A stretch of DNA of 64,000 nt, taken from Rhizobium sp. BG4 (GTDB lineage: Bacteria; Pseudomonadota; Alphaproteobacteria; Rhizobiales; Rhizobiaceae). The position numbers and the translations under genes were made by a program. Location: NCBI RefSeq assembly GCF_016864575.1, contig NZ_CP044125.1, positions 434,001 to 498,000 of the forward strand, given 5' to 3'. How positions within the stretch are numbered: position 1 is the stretch's first letter; every line of letters begins with the position of its first letter. Shown here piece after piece: positions 37,738 through 48,338 of this stretch. The notes under the pieces are model-generated. The model was not told the DNA's origin. It made no database searches and saw only the letters and a program-made list of their open reading frames with translations.

Positions 37738-38925
37738 ATGACCTTTTACCGGACCACCCGGCTTATGCTTTCCGGCGCAGCATTCCTGTCGCTCGCCACC
37801 AGCGCATTCGCCCTTGATGGCCAGGATCTGCTGAAGAAGCTCAACGCCGCCTATATCGCCCAGGGCGGCACGCTCGTCGCTGACGGCGTCGATGTCGACG
37901 ACACGACCGTGACGCTGAAGAACGCAAGCTTCAAGCCTGCGGCCGGCGATGCTCTGAAGATCGGCGACATCACCATGACCGGCGTCGAGGAAGACGAAGA
38001 CGGCGGCTACTACATCGAGGAAGCAGCCTTCCCCGACATCAATGTCAGCGAAGAAGGCACGACGATCTCCGCCAGCGACATGAAACTCGGCGGCATCTCG
38101 ATCCCGGCCGATGCAACCGGCGACGGCGTCGATTCCATGCTGCTCTACGAGACGGCCCATACCGGCCCGTTCAAGGTTTCTAAGGACGGCAAGGACATCT
38201 TCTCGCTCGGCCAGACCGACATGAACCTGACGCTGCGCGAAGACGAATCCGGCTTCGACTTCGACGGCGCCTTCAAGAACATGAAGGCAGACCTCACCGA
38301 TGCTCCCGATCCGCAGTACAAGGAAGGGATCGAGAAGCTGGCGCTCGAGCATGTCAACGGCGACATTACGATGAAGGGCGCCTGGGATCTCGGCCCCGGC
38401 ACGATCGACATTTCCGAATTCGCCTTCGACGTCACCAATGTCGGCCGCCTGAACCTCGCCTTCAAGATCTCCGGCTACACGCCTGCCTTCATGAAGTCGC
38501 TGCAGGAAGCCGCCAAGGCTTCGGAAGCCAACCCGAACAAGGAAGAAGCACAGCAGGCTCTCGGCCTCGCAATGCTCGGCCTGCTGCAGCAGCTTTCGTT
38601 CAACAGCGCCGAAGTCCGCTTCGACGACGCCTCGATCACCAAGCGCGCGCTTGAATATGCCGGTTCGAAGCAGAACATGACCGGCAAGCAGATGGGCGAC
38701 GCGCTGAAGGCAATGGCGCCGCTCGCCGTCGCACAGCTCAACGTTCCCGAGCTGCAGAACGCGATCTCGGCCGCCGTCAACACCTATCTCGACGACCCGA
38801 AGAACTTCGCTGTCTCGGCAGCACCGGCCCAGGCCGTGCCGTTCCCGACGATCATGGGCGCTGCCATGGGCGCACCGAACACGCTGCCGAACGTTCTCGG
38901 CGTGAAGATCACGGCAAACCAGTAA
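37738..38925 (+). CDS. exported protein of unknown function
   Basis: A 395-residue protein with a signal peptide (residues 1-25, LATSAFA before LDGQ). The mature part is beta-rich and acidic (for example TLVADGVDVDD, ITMTGVEEDEDGGYY) with alternating strands, then a helical stretch near 255-300 and a Pro-rich end. The layout recalls proteins with repeated beta-sheet domains such as AsmA- or DUF945-like ones, but I do not recognise it. It has its own ribosome site (AGAGGA) and a strong terminator, so it is an independent gene. A periplasmic or outer-membrane location is inferred. Confidence 0.8.
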   Translation: MTFYRTTRLMLSGAAFLSLATSAFALDGQDLLKKLNAAYIAQGGTLVADGVDVDDTTVTLKNASFKPAAGDALKIGDITMTGVEEDEDGGYYIEEAAFPDINVSEEGTTISASDMKLGGISIPADATGDGVDSMLLYETAHTGPFKVSKDGKDIFSLGQTDMNLTLREDESGFDFDGAFKNMKADLTDAPDPQYKEGIEKLALEHVNGDITMKGAWDLGPGTIDISEFAFDVTNVGRLNLAFKISGYTPAFMKSLQEAAKASEANPNKEEAQQALGLAMLGLLQQLSFNSAEVRFDDASITKRALEYAGSKQNMTGKQMGDALKAMAPLAVAQLNVPELQNAISAAVNTYLDDPKNFAVSAAPAQAVPFPTIMGAAMGAPNTLPNVLGVKITANQ

Positions 38926-38945
38926 GGTTCAGCCTCGCTGAAACG

Positions 38946-38975
38946 AAAAGCCCGGCAGCGATGCCGGGCTTTTTT
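38946..38975. terminator. bidirectional terminator
   Basis: A 12-bp stem (38946-38957 with 38962-38973) and a 4-base loop, with six T on the plus side and four on the minus side. It ends the exported-protein gene and the converging SulP gene. Confidence 0.9.
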
Positions 38976-38980
38976 GTTTG

Positions 38981-40468
38981 TCAGTGCGAGCCGGTGGAGG
39001 CCAGTGCAGCATCACCCTTGTCATGCAGGGCGAAGCGGTCGAGCATGTTGGCGCTCGCCTCGTTCAGGCCGCGGACATCGACGGCGATGCCGCGGCGGCG
39101 ATATTTCAGGACCACCTTGTCGAGCGCGCCGACGGCGGTGATGTCCCAGAAATGCGCGGCGGTGACGTCGATGACGACTGACGTCACCTGCTCCTCGAAG
39201 TCGAAGGCAGCGGAGAAGCTTTCCGCCGAGGCGAAGAACACCTGGCCATCGACAAGATAGGTCCGGATACCGGCTTCCGCATCCAGCGACGAGCGGACAT
39301 GGAACAGCTTGGCGACCTTGCCCGCGAAGAACACACCCGACAAGAGAACGCCGACCAGCACGCCCTTCGAAAGATCATGGGTCGCAACGACGGTGACGAC
39401 CGTTGCCAGCATGACCAGCGACGACGATGGCGGGTTGCGGCGAATGTCTAGGATCGAGCGCCAGGAGAAGGTGCCGATCGACACCATGATCATGATCGCC
39501 ACCAGCGCCGCCATCGGCACGACGCGCAGGATATCGTCGAGCACCAGAAGCAGGATCAGAAGGAAGGCACCGGCCACGAAAGTCGACAAACGGCCGCGGC
39601 CGCCCGACGCGATATTGATGCCGGACTGGCCGATCATCGCGCAACCACCCATGCCGCCGATCAGGGCCGACGCGATGTTTGCAGCCCCCTGCCCGTAGCA
39701 TTCGGTGTTCTTGTTGCTCTGGGTATCGGTGAGATCATCGACGATCTGCGCCGTCAGCAGCGATTCCAGCAGGCCGACGGCGGCAAGGCCGATCGAATAC
39801 GGGAAGATGATCTGCAGCGTCTCGAATGTCAGCGGCACCTGCGGGATCGTGAAAACAGGCAGGCCGGTCGGCAGCTCGCCGAGATCGCTGACCGTGCGGA
39901 CATCGAGCCCCAGCATGACCGTTGCCGCCGTCAGCACCGCGATCGCCACCAGCGGCGATGGGATGACCTTGGTGATGTAGGGGAAGAGGTAGATGATGAG
40001 CAGGGCCGCGGCGATCATCACATAGGTCGTCTGCGGCATGCCGATCAGCTCCGGCAACTGCGCCATGAAGATCAGGATCGCCAGCGAATTGACGAAGCCG
40101 GTCATCACCGAGCGCGACACGAAGCGCATCAGCCGCCCGAGTTTCAGCATGCCCGCAATCATCTGCAGGATGCCCATCAGGATCGTGGCAGCGAAGAGAT
40201 ATTGCAGGCCATGCTCGCGCACCAGCGAGCCCATCAGCACCGCGGTTGCAGCCGTCGCCGCCGAGATCATGCCCGGCCGGCCGCCGGCGATGGCGGAGAC
40301 GCAGGCAATGGCAACCGAGGCGAAAAGCCCGATCTTCGGATCGACGCCGGCAATGACCGAAAAGCCGATGGCCTCCGGGATCAAGGCGAGCGCCACAACG
40401 ATGCCGGAAAGAATGTCACCACGAATGTTCGAAAACCATTCGCGCTTGTAAGCGGAGAGTTTGTTCAT
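38981..40468 (-). CDS. SulP-family anion transporter with STAS domain
   Basis: A 495-residue protein with about 12-14 membrane helices. The family signature [27 protein letters not shown] lies near the N-terminus, followed by [28 protein letters not shown]-terminal STAS domain ([32 protein letters not shown]) lies from about 405. SulP proteins carry sulfate, bicarbonate or dicarboxylate; the ion here is not clear. It starts at ATG 40468, and the STAS end meets the shared terminator. Confidence 0.92.
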   Translation of the reverse strand: MNKLSAYKREWFSNIRGDILSGIVVALALIPEAIGFSVIAGVDPKIGLFASVAIACVSAIAGGRPGMISAATAATAVLMGSLVREHGLQYLFAATILMGILQMIAGMLKLGRLMRFVSRSVMTGFVNSLAILIFMAQLPELIGMPQTTYVMIAAALLIIYLFPYITKVIPSPLVAIAVLTAATVMLGLDVRTVSDLGELPTGLPVFTIPQVPLTFETLQIIFPYSIGLAAVGLLESLLTAQIVDDLTDTQSNKNTECYGQGAANIASALIGGMGGCAMIGQSGINIASGGRGRLSTFVAGAFLLILLLVLDDILRVVPMAALVAIMIMVSIGTFSWRSILDIRRNPPSSSLVMLATVVTVVATHDLSKGVLVGVLLSGVFFAGKVAKLFHVRSSLDAEAGIRTYLVDGQVFFASAESFSAAFDFEEQVTSVVIDVTAAHFWDITAVGALDKVVLKYRRRGIAVDVRGLNEASANMLDRFALHDKGDAALASTGSH

Positions 40469-40636
40469 GTCGGATTGTTCACAAGGTTCAGCGCGACCGG
40501 ACGCAAGTCCGGTTCAACATATTGGAAGATGTTGTGCGTTGTCTGGCGGATCGGCGGCCAGAAGAGCCACCCGGAGTTTCACCGGGTCCGGGGCGAATGG
40601 CCGGACTATAAAAGCAGCTTTGGCACTGCGCAATAT

Positions 40637-40665
40637 GAAAAGCCCGGCATATAGCCGGGCTTTTC
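40637..40665 (-). terminator. terminator of aspS
   Basis: A 12-bp perfect stem (40637-40648 with 40654-40665) and a 5-base loop lie 20 bp past the aspS stop. The arms end in AAAA/TTTT. Confidence 0.85.
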
Positions 40666-40685
40666 GAACTCTAGCGAAGGAAAGC

Positions 40686-42476
40686 TCAGTCCTTCTTGGG
40701 CTGCGGCATGACGCGCAGCGACAGTTCCATCAGCTGCTTCGGCGTTGCCGGCGACGGCGCGTTCATCAGGAGGTCCTGCGCCTGCTGGTTCATCGGGAAC
40801 AGCGTGATTTCGCGCAGGTTCTTGGCGCCGAGCAGCAGCATGACGATGCGGTCGATGCCGAATGCGCAACCACCATGCGGAGGCGCGCCGTACTGGAAGG
40901 CGCGGTACATGCCGCCGAAGCGTTCTTCGACATCCGCCTGGCTGAGACCGACCAGTTCGAAGGCCTTGACCATGGCTTCCGGCGACTGGTTACGGATCGA
41001 GCCCGAGGCGATTTCGAAGCCGTTGCAGACGGCGTCGTACTGGTAGGCCTTGAGCGACAGCGGCTCCTTGGTCTGCAGTGCCTCGAGACCGCCCTGCGGC
41101 ATCGAGAAGGGGTTGTGCGCGAAGTCGACCTTCTTGTCTTCCTCGCTCCATTCGTAGAACGGGAAGTCGATGATCCAGCACAGCTCGAACCGGTCGCGGT
41201 CAACGAGGTTCAGGTCTTCACCGGCCTTGGTGCGGGCTTCGCCTGCGAACTTGTAGAACTTTGCCGGTTCGCCGGCGACGAAGAAGGCGGCGTCGCCTGC
41301 TTCAAGGCCGAGCTGAATGCGCAGGGCTTCGGTGCGCTCTTCGCCGATGTTCTTGGCAAGCGGGCCGGAACCGGCAACCTTGCCGTCCTCTTCCTTCCAG
41401 AAGATGTAGCCGAGACCCGGCTGTCCCAACGACTGCGCCCAGGCGTTCATGCGGTCGCAGAATGCGCGGCTACCGCCGGTCTTGGCCGGGATCGCCCAGA
41501 CTTCGACCTTCGGGTTTGCGGCGATCATGCCCGCGAAAACCTTGAAGCCGGAGCCGTCGAAATGTTCGGTGACGGCCTGCATCTCGATCGGGTTGCGCAG
41601 GTCCGGCTTATCGGAGCCGTATTTGCGGATAGCGACGTCATAGGGAATTCGCGGCCATTCCTTGGTGACCGGCTTGCCTTCGGCGAACTGCTCGAACACG
41701 TTGGTGATGATCGGGGCCATCGTATCCCAGACATCTTCCTGGGTGACGAAGCTCATTTCGACGTCGAGCTGGTAGAATTCGCCCGGCAGGCGGTCGGCAC
41801 GCGGATCTTCATCGCGGAAGCACGGCGCGATCTGGAAGTAGCGGTCGAAACCGGCAACCATCAGCAGCTGCTTGTACTGCTGCGGCGCCTGCGGCAGCGC
41901 GAAGAAGGTGCCGGGATGGATACGGCTCGGAACGAGGAAGTCGCGCGCGCCTTCCGGCGAGGATGCCGTCAGGATCGGCGTCGTGTACTCGCCGAAGCCG
42001 GCCGAGGCCATGCGGTTGCGGATATCCGAGATGATCTGCGTGCGCTTGACGATGTTCTTGTGCAGCGTTTCGCGGCGCAGGTCGAGGAAGCGGTACTTGA
42101 GGCGAACGTCTTCAGGATAATCGGGCTCGCCGAAGATCGGCAGCGGCAGTTCCTTGGCAGCGGCCAGAACTTCGATTTCCTGGGCGTAGAGTTCGATCTC
42201 GCCGGTTGCCATGTTCTTGTTGACGGTGTCTTCCGTACGGGCCTTCACGAGACCGTCGATGCGGATGACCCACTCGCCGCGAACGGCTTCGGCGGTCTTG
42301 AAGGCCGGAGAATCCGGATCGGCAACGACCTGGGTGATGCCATAATGGTCGCGAAGATCGATGAAGAGAACGCCGCCATGGTCACGAACGCGGTGAACCC
42401 AACCGGAAATCCGGACGGTCGAGCCGACGTCCGACTTGCGGAGGGCGGCACAGGTGTGGCTGCGGTAGCGATGCAT
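40686..42476 (-). CDS. aspS: aspartyl-tRNA synthetase
   Basis: A 596-residue class II synthetase. The N-terminal OB fold ([35 protein letters not shown]) is followed by the catalytic core: motif 2 around [17 protein letters not shown], and motif 3 [15 protein letters not shown]. The bacterial-type GAD insert is present between them (about residues 280-420). ATG at 42476 is the family start; the frame runs on upstream only into non-coding sequence. Discrimination of tRNA-Asp versus tRNA-Asn cannot be read here. Confidence 0.96.
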   Translation of the reverse strand: MHRYRSHTCAALRKSDVGSTVRISGWVHRVRDHGGVLFIDLRDHYGITQVVADPDSPAFKTAEAVRGEWVIRIDGLVKARTEDTVNKNMATGEIELYAQEIEVLAAAKELPLPIFGEPDYPEDVRLKYRFLDLRRETLHKNIVKRTQIISDIRNRMASAGFGEYTTPILTASSPEGARDFLVPSRIHPGTFFALPQAPQQYKQLLMVAGFDRYFQIAPCFRDEDPRADRLPGEFYQLDVEMSFVTQEDVWDTMAPIITNVFEQFAEGKPVTKEWPRIPYDVAIRKYGSDKPDLRNPIEMQAVTEHFDGSGFKVFAGMIAANPKVEVWAIPAKTGGSRAFCDRMNAWAQSLGQPGLGYIFWKEEDGKVAGSGPLAKNIGEERTEALRIQLGLEAGDAAFFVAGEPAKFYKFAGEARTKAGEDLNLVDRDRFELCWIIDFPFYEWSEEDKKVDFAHNPFSMPQGGLEALQTKEPLSLKAYQYDAVCNGFEIASGSIRNQSPEAMVKAFELVGLSQADVEERFGGMYRAFQYGAPPHGGCAFGIDRIVMLLLGAKNLREITLFPMNQQAQDLLMNAPSPATPKQLMELSLRVMPQPKKD

Positions 42477-42719
42477 AATCTCTATTCCCGATGTCTGCTG
42501 AGACGGCTGCAAGGGCAAATTTCCACCCTCAAGCGCCGACAAGAAAATCGGGCGGACAAGCGCATGGACGGTCTGATTTGTCAAGACTTGGCGCGAGAGC
42601 GGGCCGGTTTCACGGCGGTTTATTGCCACCGCCACTGCGGCAGTTTGGCCGGTATTTGCTTATTGATGAAACCGCCAGTCAACTTTAAAGATGGCGCATA
42701 TCAGCTGCCGGAGCCTCGC

Positions 42720-44110
42720 ATGCCCCTCCTCACCCGCCGAAATCTGCTCAAAGCCTCAGCCGTCGCCGGTGCTTACGGCGTCGGGATCGGTGTCGCCGGG
42801 AAGTTCGGCTTTGCCGAGGCCGCACCCGAGCCGCAGCTGTTGAAGGCGGTGAAGACCGAGGCCGTACTGACGGAATTCGGCCCGACCAAGGATATCATGA
42901 CGTGGGGCGACCAGGGCGTGCCGCCAGTATTGCGCATGCAGCGCGGCAAGCCCTATGCGGCGCGCTTGACGAACACTCTCGACGAACCGACGACGATCCA
43001 CTGGCATGGGCTGCGCATCGACAACAGGATGGACGGCGTGCCGTTCATGACGCAGCCCTACGTCTATACCAACGACAGCTTCGACTATAATTTCACGCCG
43101 CCGGATGCCGGCACCTTCTGGTATCACCCGCATTGCAACACGCTGACGCAGATGGGTCACGGCATGACCGGCGTCATCGTCGTCGAGGACGCGGCCGATC
43201 CTCTCTTCGATGCGGAAGTGGTGCTCAACCTGCGCGACTGGCGGCTTGGCGGCGACGGGCAGTTCATCGCCCCCTTCCGGCCGCGCGATGCGGCGAAAAC
43301 CGGCACCTACGGCACGGTGCGCACCGCCAACTGGCATCAGGAGCCGCAATATGACGCGCCGGCCGGCGGGCTGGTGCGGCTGCGCATCGCGATCACCGAT
43401 GTCACCCGCATCTATTCGCTGAAGATGGAAGGCGGCGAGGCCACCGTCATCGCCATCGACGGCAATCCGGTCCCGAAGCGCTTTCCGCTCGAGCTTCTGC
43501 AGCTCGGCCCGGCCAGCGTCTGGACCTCGCCGTGCGCATGCCCGACAGCGAAGGCGCGGTCGCGACGCTCGAAGACATCCGCGGCACGACGCCAAAGACG
43601 CTCGCGAAGCTGCGCGCCACCGGCCAGTCGCTGAAGCGCGACGTCGCCGATCTAGGCGGGATTGCCGCCAATCCGGTGCCGGAGGCCGATCTTTCCTCGG
43701 CGGAAAAGATCCCACTGATACTGAGCGCCACCGCCGAGAACGCGCCCGTCGACAGCATCTGCGGCACGCTGGGCTACAGCTTCTGGGCCATCAACAAGGT
43801 GCCGTGGCCGGGCGATACCGCCGATCCGACGGCGCCGCTCGCAGAACTCAAGCAGGGCAAGAGCTACATCTTCCAGCTTGAGAACGTCACCCCTCACCTG
43901 CACCCGATCCATCTGCACGGCATGAGCTTCAAGGTCATCTCGTCCTCAACGCGCGAAGTCATGCCTGTTATCTCCGACACCTACCTGATCCAGCCAGACG
44001 AAAAGGTGCAGCTCGCCTTCGTCGCCGACAATCCCGGCGACTGGCTGCTGCATTGCCATATCATCGAGCATCAGAAGACGGGCATGACGAGCTACGTCAG
44101 GGTTGCTTAG
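42720..44110 (+). pseudogene. multicopper oxidase (frameshifted)
   Basis: Restored length about 463 residues. The N-terminal Tat signal (TRRNLLKASAVAG) is followed by HWHGLRIDN and WYHPHCNT (copper sites), then three cupredoxin domains. The C-terminal half in the second frame has HLHPIHLHGM and HCHIIEHQKTGM, which supply type 1, 2 and 3 copper ligands. The frames join if one C is added at 43518 (AGCG to AGCCG), giving ASRLDLAVRMPDSEG. All copper motifs are present, so a sequencing error is likely. It looks like a copper-tolerance laccase of the CueO/CopA group; the substrate is inferred. ATG 42720 has GGAG upstream. Two tiny membrane-protein genes follow. Confidence 0.82.
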
Positions 44111-44175
44111 GGCGATTGCACGATGAGCGCATAGATTGTATCAAGGTGTAAGAAACACCTTTCGAGCAATCCAGT

Positions 44176-44403
44176 ATGAGCCTTGTAGAAAACGAGCGAA
44201 CCAAACTTACCGCGACCTTCCTCAATGGCATTGCCATTGCCGTCTTCGCGGTCGGCTCCTTTGCTCCGACGATTGCAAGCCTCGGCGCAACCGGGACGAC
44301 CTCGACAACCATCCGCATGATCGCCGTTATTTGTCTTCTGGCCTCGGGTGCATTACATTTGACGGCAAGAGGCACACTGAGAGGATTGAGAAATGACAAC
44401 TGA
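44176..44403 (+). CDS. small membrane protein
   Basis: A 75-residue protein with two hydrophobic helices (about residues 16-35 and 47-63) joined by a Thr/Gly-rich loop, and a basic C-terminus. I do not recognise the family. It lies 65 bp after the multicopper oxidase on the same strand, and its last 11 bases overlap the start of the next small gene, which suggests translational coupling. Confidence 0.65.
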   Translation: MSLVENERTKLTATFLNGIAIAVFAVGSFAPTIASLGATGTTSTTIRMIAVICLLASGALHLTARGTLRGLRNDN

Positions 44404-44515
44404 TCAGTTCATCAATTTTCTGATCATGCCTGTAGGCGGGCTGATCTTCGGCCTCATTGCGCTCTATGCCACGCGCAACAAGCGCGGCAAGGATGAAATG
44501 CGTCCCGGCAAATAG
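44393..44515 (+). CDS. very small membrane protein (40 residues)
   Basis: An open frame from ATG 44393 to TAG 44513-44515. It encodes a single hydrophobic helix (residues about 6-24, FLIMPVGGLIFGLIALYA) followed by a basic tail (TRNKRGKDEMRPGK). GAGAGGATTGAG upstream gives a ribosome site, and the start overlaps the preceding small gene by 11 bases. The positive-inside tail predicts the C-terminus in the cytoplasm. Its function is unknown; many one-helix proteins steady larger membrane complexes. Confidence 0.6.
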   Translation: MTTDQFINFLIMPVGGLIFGLIALYATRNKRGKDEMRPGK

Positions 44516-44612
44516 CGGCTTCTGCGCAACACGCACCGGTTCAACGTATTGACATATCTCTTCGAAAGGAGAAGGAAGGTTAACCGACCTTTTTCCTTGT
44601 GAATGAATTGAT

Positions 44613-45758
44613 ATGATCGAAACCACCGCCGATTTGGCGGCCGCGTGCAAAGAGCTGGCCAAGTCTGACTTCATCACGATCGACACCGAGTTTCTGCGTG
44701 AAACGACCTTCTGGCCGGAGCTTTGCCTGATCCAGATGGCGAGCCCGACGACAGAAGTCATCGTCGATCCGTTGGCGAAGGGCATCGATCTGACGCCATT
44801 CTTCGAGTTGATGGCGAACACCGCCGTCCTCAAGGTTTTTCACGCCGCGCGGCAGGATATCGAAATCATCTTCAACCGTGGCGGGCTGATCCCGCATCCG
44901 ATCTTCGACACGCAGGTCGCCGCCATGGTCTGCGGCTTCGGCGACAGCGTCTCCTACGACCAGCTGGTCAGCCGCACCAAGGGCGTGCAGATCGACAAGT
45001 CGTCGCGCTTCACCGACTGGAGCCGCCGCCCGCTTTCCGAAAAGCAGCTCGATTACGCGCTGGCCGACGTCACGCATCTGCGCGACGTCTATCTCTATCT
45101 CAAGGACGAGCTCGCCCGCGAAGGCCGCTCCTCCTGGCTTTCCGAGGAGATGGACATCCTCGAAGCGCGCGAGACCTACGATCTCCACCCTGACGATGCC
45201 TGGCAGCGCCTGAAGATGCGCCTGCGCAAGCCGCAGGAACTGGCGATCCTGAAATATGTTGCCGCTTGGCGTGAACGCGAGGCGCGTTCGCGCAACGTGC
45301 CGCGCTCGCGCGTATTGAAGGACGACGCGATCTACGAGATCGCCCAGCAGCAACCGAAGGATACGGAAGCGCTCGGACGTCTCAGGACGATTCCGAAGGG
45401 CTGGGAGCGTTCGTCCTCCGGCGCTGCGGTCCTCGAAGCCGTCAACGAAGCACTGGCGCTGCCGAAGGCCGACATGCCGCATGTGCCGCGTCACACGCAA
45501 GCGCCGGAAGGTGCAGCCGCCGCGGTCGAGCTCCTCAAGGTCCTGCTGAAGCTGATCTCCGAAAAGCATGGCGTGGCGCCAAAAGTCATCGCCAACAGCG
45601 AAGATCTCGACAAGATTGCTGCCGAAGGCGAGAAGGCCGAGGTTTCGGCGTTGCACGGCTGGCGCCGCGAGCTGTTCGGCGAGCCTGCGCTGCAGCTCAT
45701 CAAGGGCGAAATCGCGCTGCGCTTTGCCGGGCGCAAGGTCGATACCGTCCTTCTCTAA
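44613..45758 (+). CDS. rnd: ribonuclease D
   Basis: A 381-residue 3'-5' exonuclease that trims tRNA 3' ends. The DEDD motifs are seen: DTEFLRETTFWPELCLIQ (Asp, Glu), VFHAARQDIEI (Asp), and YALADVTHLRDVY (Asp with Tyr, so DEDDy). The C-terminal HRDC domain begins near residue 205 (KPQELAILKYVAAWREREARSRNVPRSRVLKDDAI). The length is normal. It starts at ATG 44613. Confidence 0.95.
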   Translation: MIETTADLAAACKELAKSDFITIDTEFLRETTFWPELCLIQMASPTTEVIVDPLAKGIDLTPFFELMANTAVLKVFHAARQDIEIIFNRGGLIPHPIFDTQVAAMVCGFGDSVSYDQLVSRTKGVQIDKSSRFTDWSRRPLSEKQLDYALADVTHLRDVYLYLKDELAREGRSSWLSEEMDILEARETYDLHPDDAWQRLKMRLRKPQELAILKYVAAWREREARSRNVPRSRVLKDDAIYEIAQQQPKDTEALGRLRTIPKGWERSSSGAAVLEAVNEALALPKADMPHVPRHTQAPEGAAAAVELLKVLLKLISEKHGVAPKVIANSEDLDKIAAEGEKAEVSALHGWRRELFGEPALQLIKGEIALRFAGRKVDTVLL

Positions 45759-45832
45759 ATTGCCCGCCTTCGAAATGCCTTGACCGGCGACTACATCGCC
45801 GGACACTATCAGGCAAATCAAGGCGATGGCGC

Positions 45833-46906
45833 ATGCGGGAAATTTCTCCGGTCCAGAACTGGCTGCTTTTGACGCTGGTCATGGCTGGCAGCGGCGTGCT
45901 CTACGACGTGCTGTTTTACGGCGACAGCCGGCCGTTCATCGGCGCCACCTTTGCCCTGTTCATCGGCATGCCGATCCTCGCCTTCGAGCGCAAGGCGATC
46001 CTGCGCGGGCTGTCGCGGCGCATCCAGAAGCTGCCGACGTTCACCTATTTCCTGGCGCAGCTTTTCATCTACGAAGTGCTGATGAGCGCCGGCTTTGCCG
46101 TTGCCGGCGTTCTCCTGCGCGCCGTCGGCGCCATCCAGCCGACCTCGTGGATCGAGGCCACCATCCTGCCGTTCAACGTCTTCATGTATGCGCTCGTCGT
46201 CTGCGCGGCGATCATCTTCGTCGTGCGGGTGCGCGAGTTGCTTGGGCGAGACGTGTTCCTGGCGATGCTGACCAGCCGCTACCGCAATCCGGTCAGCGAG
46301 GAGCGCATCTTCCTGTTCGTCGATCTCGTCGATTCCACGCCCTTCGCCGAGAAGCATGGCGACCTGCGTGCCCAGCAGATGTTGAATTCGCTGTTTGCCG
46401 CCTTTGCCGAACCGGTGCGCCGCAACAGGGGCACGATCGACGATTACGTCGGCGATTCCGCCATCATCACCTGGCCGCTTGCCCGCGGCATGAAGAATGG
46501 CCGCTGCGTGCGCTGCGTCTTCGATATCCTGAACGCGATCGAGAAAGAGGCGCCAAGCTGGCTGAAGCAGTATGGGCAGGTGCCGCGGCTGCGCGCAGCG
46601 CTCCACGGCGGTTTCGTCATCACTGCGGAAATCGGCGTCGATCACCACAAGATCACCTATTTCGGCGACACGGTGAACACGACCTCGCGGCTTGAATCGC
46701 TCTGCAAGACGCTGAACCGGCCGATCCTCATTTCCAGCGAGCTCGCCAACCGGATGACGCTGCCCGACTTCGTCAATGCCGAGGATCTCGGCATGCACGC
46801 ACTGAAGGGCCGCGGCCAGGGGCTTGGCGTCATGGCGCTCGCCCAGGCCATCCCGGCCTCTGCACAGTCACCAAAGCTTCACTCAACCGTCAATTCGGCG
46901 ACATAG
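45833..46906 (+). CDS. membrane-bound class III adenylate/guanylate cyclase
   Basis: A 357-residue protein. The N-terminal half carries about four transmembrane helices (residues about 8-27, 35-52, 68-95, 110-130). The C-terminal class III cyclase domain has FVDLVDSTPFAEKHGD with the metal-binding Asp, then DDYVGDSAIITW with the second Asp, and a substrate-pocket region FGDTVNTTSRLE. Both metal Asp residues are present, so it is probably active. What the membrane part senses is not evident. It follows rnd by 74 bp. Confidence 0.9.
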   Translation: MREISPVQNWLLLTLVMAGSGVLYDVLFYGDSRPFIGATFALFIGMPILAFERKAILRGLSRRIQKLPTFTYFLAQLFIYEVLMSAGFAVAGVLLRAVGAIQPTSWIEATILPFNVFMYALVVCAAIIFVVRVRELLGRDVFLAMLTSRYRNPVSEERIFLFVDLVDSTPFAEKHGDLRAQQMLNSLFAAFAEPVRRNRGTIDDYVGDSAIITWPLARGMKNGRCVRCVFDILNAIEKEAPSWLKQYGQVPRLRAALHGGFVITAEIGVDHHKITYFGDTVNTTSRLESLCKTLNRPILISSELANRMTLPDFVNAEDLGMHALKGRGQGLGVMALAQAIPASAQSPKLHSTVNSAT

Positions 46907-46951
46907 ATCGGCTGCTAATCGGGACCGCCACTTCATTTTTTGGGGGTCTCC

Positions 46952-48310
46952 ATGAAAAAAGCTCTTTTCGCTTCCGTTTCCTTGTTTCTTTTGATTGCGA
47001 CGTCCGCTTCGGCCGACCAGCAGGAATTTACCGCCACTCTTGCTGGACAGGCGATCCTGCCTGCCAACACGATGACGCCGGCTCCTGCCGATGCCCCTGA
47101 ATTTCTCAAGCATTCCGGCAAGTTCACCACGTCGGATCGCAAGCGCACCGAGGCGCTCGGCACCGTGCCGGGCAAGGACGGCGCCCGCGTGACCGATATC
47201 AAGCTGCCGTTCGACGGCCAGCCGATCCAGGGCTTCTCCGGCATCAAGACGATGCCCGACGGCACCTTCTGGACCCTCTCGGACAACGGCTTCGGCTCAA
47301 AGTTCACCTCGTCGGACTCGATGCTCTTCCTGCACCGGATGAAGTTCGACTGGGCGACGAACAAGGCTGACGTCGTCGAGAACCTGTTCCTCTCCGATCC
47401 CAACAAGATCGCCCCCTTCCCGATCGTCATGGAAGGCTCGGACAAGCGGTACCTGACCGGCGCCGATTTCGACATCGAATCCGTGCAGCCGGTCGCCGAC
47501 GGTTTCTGGCTCGGCGACGAGTTCGGTCCTTACCTCCTGAAGTTCGACACCAAGGGTCAGCTCACCGACGTCATTCCGACGACCGTCGACGGCAAGCCGG
47601 TCATCTCGCCCGACAACGCGCTGATCCAGCTGCCGGGCACGCCGGTCGGCAAGAACCCGGTCTTCAACCTGAAGCGCTCCGGCGGTTTCGAAGGTCTCGC
47701 CATGTCGAAGGACGGCAGCAAGCTTTACGGCCTGCTCGAAGGCGCGCTCTATCAGGACGACGGCAAGATGGAGACGGTTGACGGCCACACGGCGATCCGC
47801 GTCATCGAGTTCGACGTCGCCTCGAAGAAGTGGACCGGCCGTAGCTGGTTCTACCCGTTCGAAGACAAGGGCGCCTCGATCGGCGACTTCAACATGCTGG
47901 ACGAAACGACCGCGCTCGTCATCGAACGCGACAACGGCGCCGGCACGAAGGACAAGGCCTGCGCCGATCCGAAGCAGCCGAAGCCGGATTGCTTCGAGGC
48001 TCCGGCCGAGCTGAAGCGCGTCTACAAGATCGAGTTCAACGATGCCAACGCAGGCAAGGCCGTCCGCAAGATCGGCTATATCGACCTGCTCAACATCAAG
48101 GACCCCGACAACAAGAAGAAGGCCGGCAGCAAGGATGGCGTCTACGACATGCCGTTCGTAACGATCGAGAATGTCGATCGCGTCGATGCCACGCATATCA
48201 TCATCGGCAACGACAACAACCTGCCCTTCTCGGCCGGCCGCGCCGTCGACAAGGCCGACAACAACGAGTTCAGCCTGCTCGAAGTCGGCGACTTCCTGAA
48301 CGCCAAGTAA
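46952..48310 (+). CDS. exported esterase-like/phytase-related beta-propeller protein
   Basis: A 452-residue secreted protein with a signal peptide (MKKALFASVSLFLLIATSASA, cut before DQQ). The mature part has FSGIKTMPDGTFWTLSDNGFG, FWLGDEFGPYLLKFD and FEGLAMSKDGSKLYGLLEGAL, the blocks of the esterase-like activity of phytase family (Phytase-like). It probably folds as a beta-propeller, with metal-binding acidic residues. The activity on phytate or an ester is inferred from family name only. It has its own terminator at 48339-48370. Confidence 0.88.
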   Translation: MKKALFASVSLFLLIATSASADQQEFTATLAGQAILPANTMTPAPADAPEFLKHSGKFTTSDRKRTEALGTVPGKDGARVTDIKLPFDGQPIQGFSGIKTMPDGTFWTLSDNGFGSKFTSSDSMLFLHRMKFDWATNKADVVENLFLSDPNKIAPFPIVMEGSDKRYLTGADFDIESVQPVADGFWLGDEFGPYLLKFDTKGQLTDVIPTTVDGKPVISPDNALIQLPGTPVGKNPVFNLKRSGGFEGLAMSKDGSKLYGLLEGALYQDDGKMETVDGHTAIRVIEFDVASKKWTGRSWFYPFEDKGASIGDFNMLDETTALVIERDNGAGTKDKACADPKQPKPDCFEAPAELKRVYKIEFNDANAGKAVRKIGYIDLLNIKDPDNKKKAGSKDGVYDMPFVTIENVDRVDATHIIIGNDNNLPFSAGRAVDKADNNEFSLLEVGDFLNAK

Positions 48311-48338
48311 GCGCCGGATCCGGCTTGCAAAACGGGGA

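Noticed and set aside
40461..42660. Long upstream extension of the multicopper oxidase frame
   Set aside because: The first 730 or so codons are antisense of aspS. The Tat signal and ribosome site fix the true start at 42720.
44572..44598. Hairpin between the small membrane gene and rnd as a terminator
   Set aside because: The stem is uneven, needs a three-base bulge and has no following T run, so it is too weak to call.
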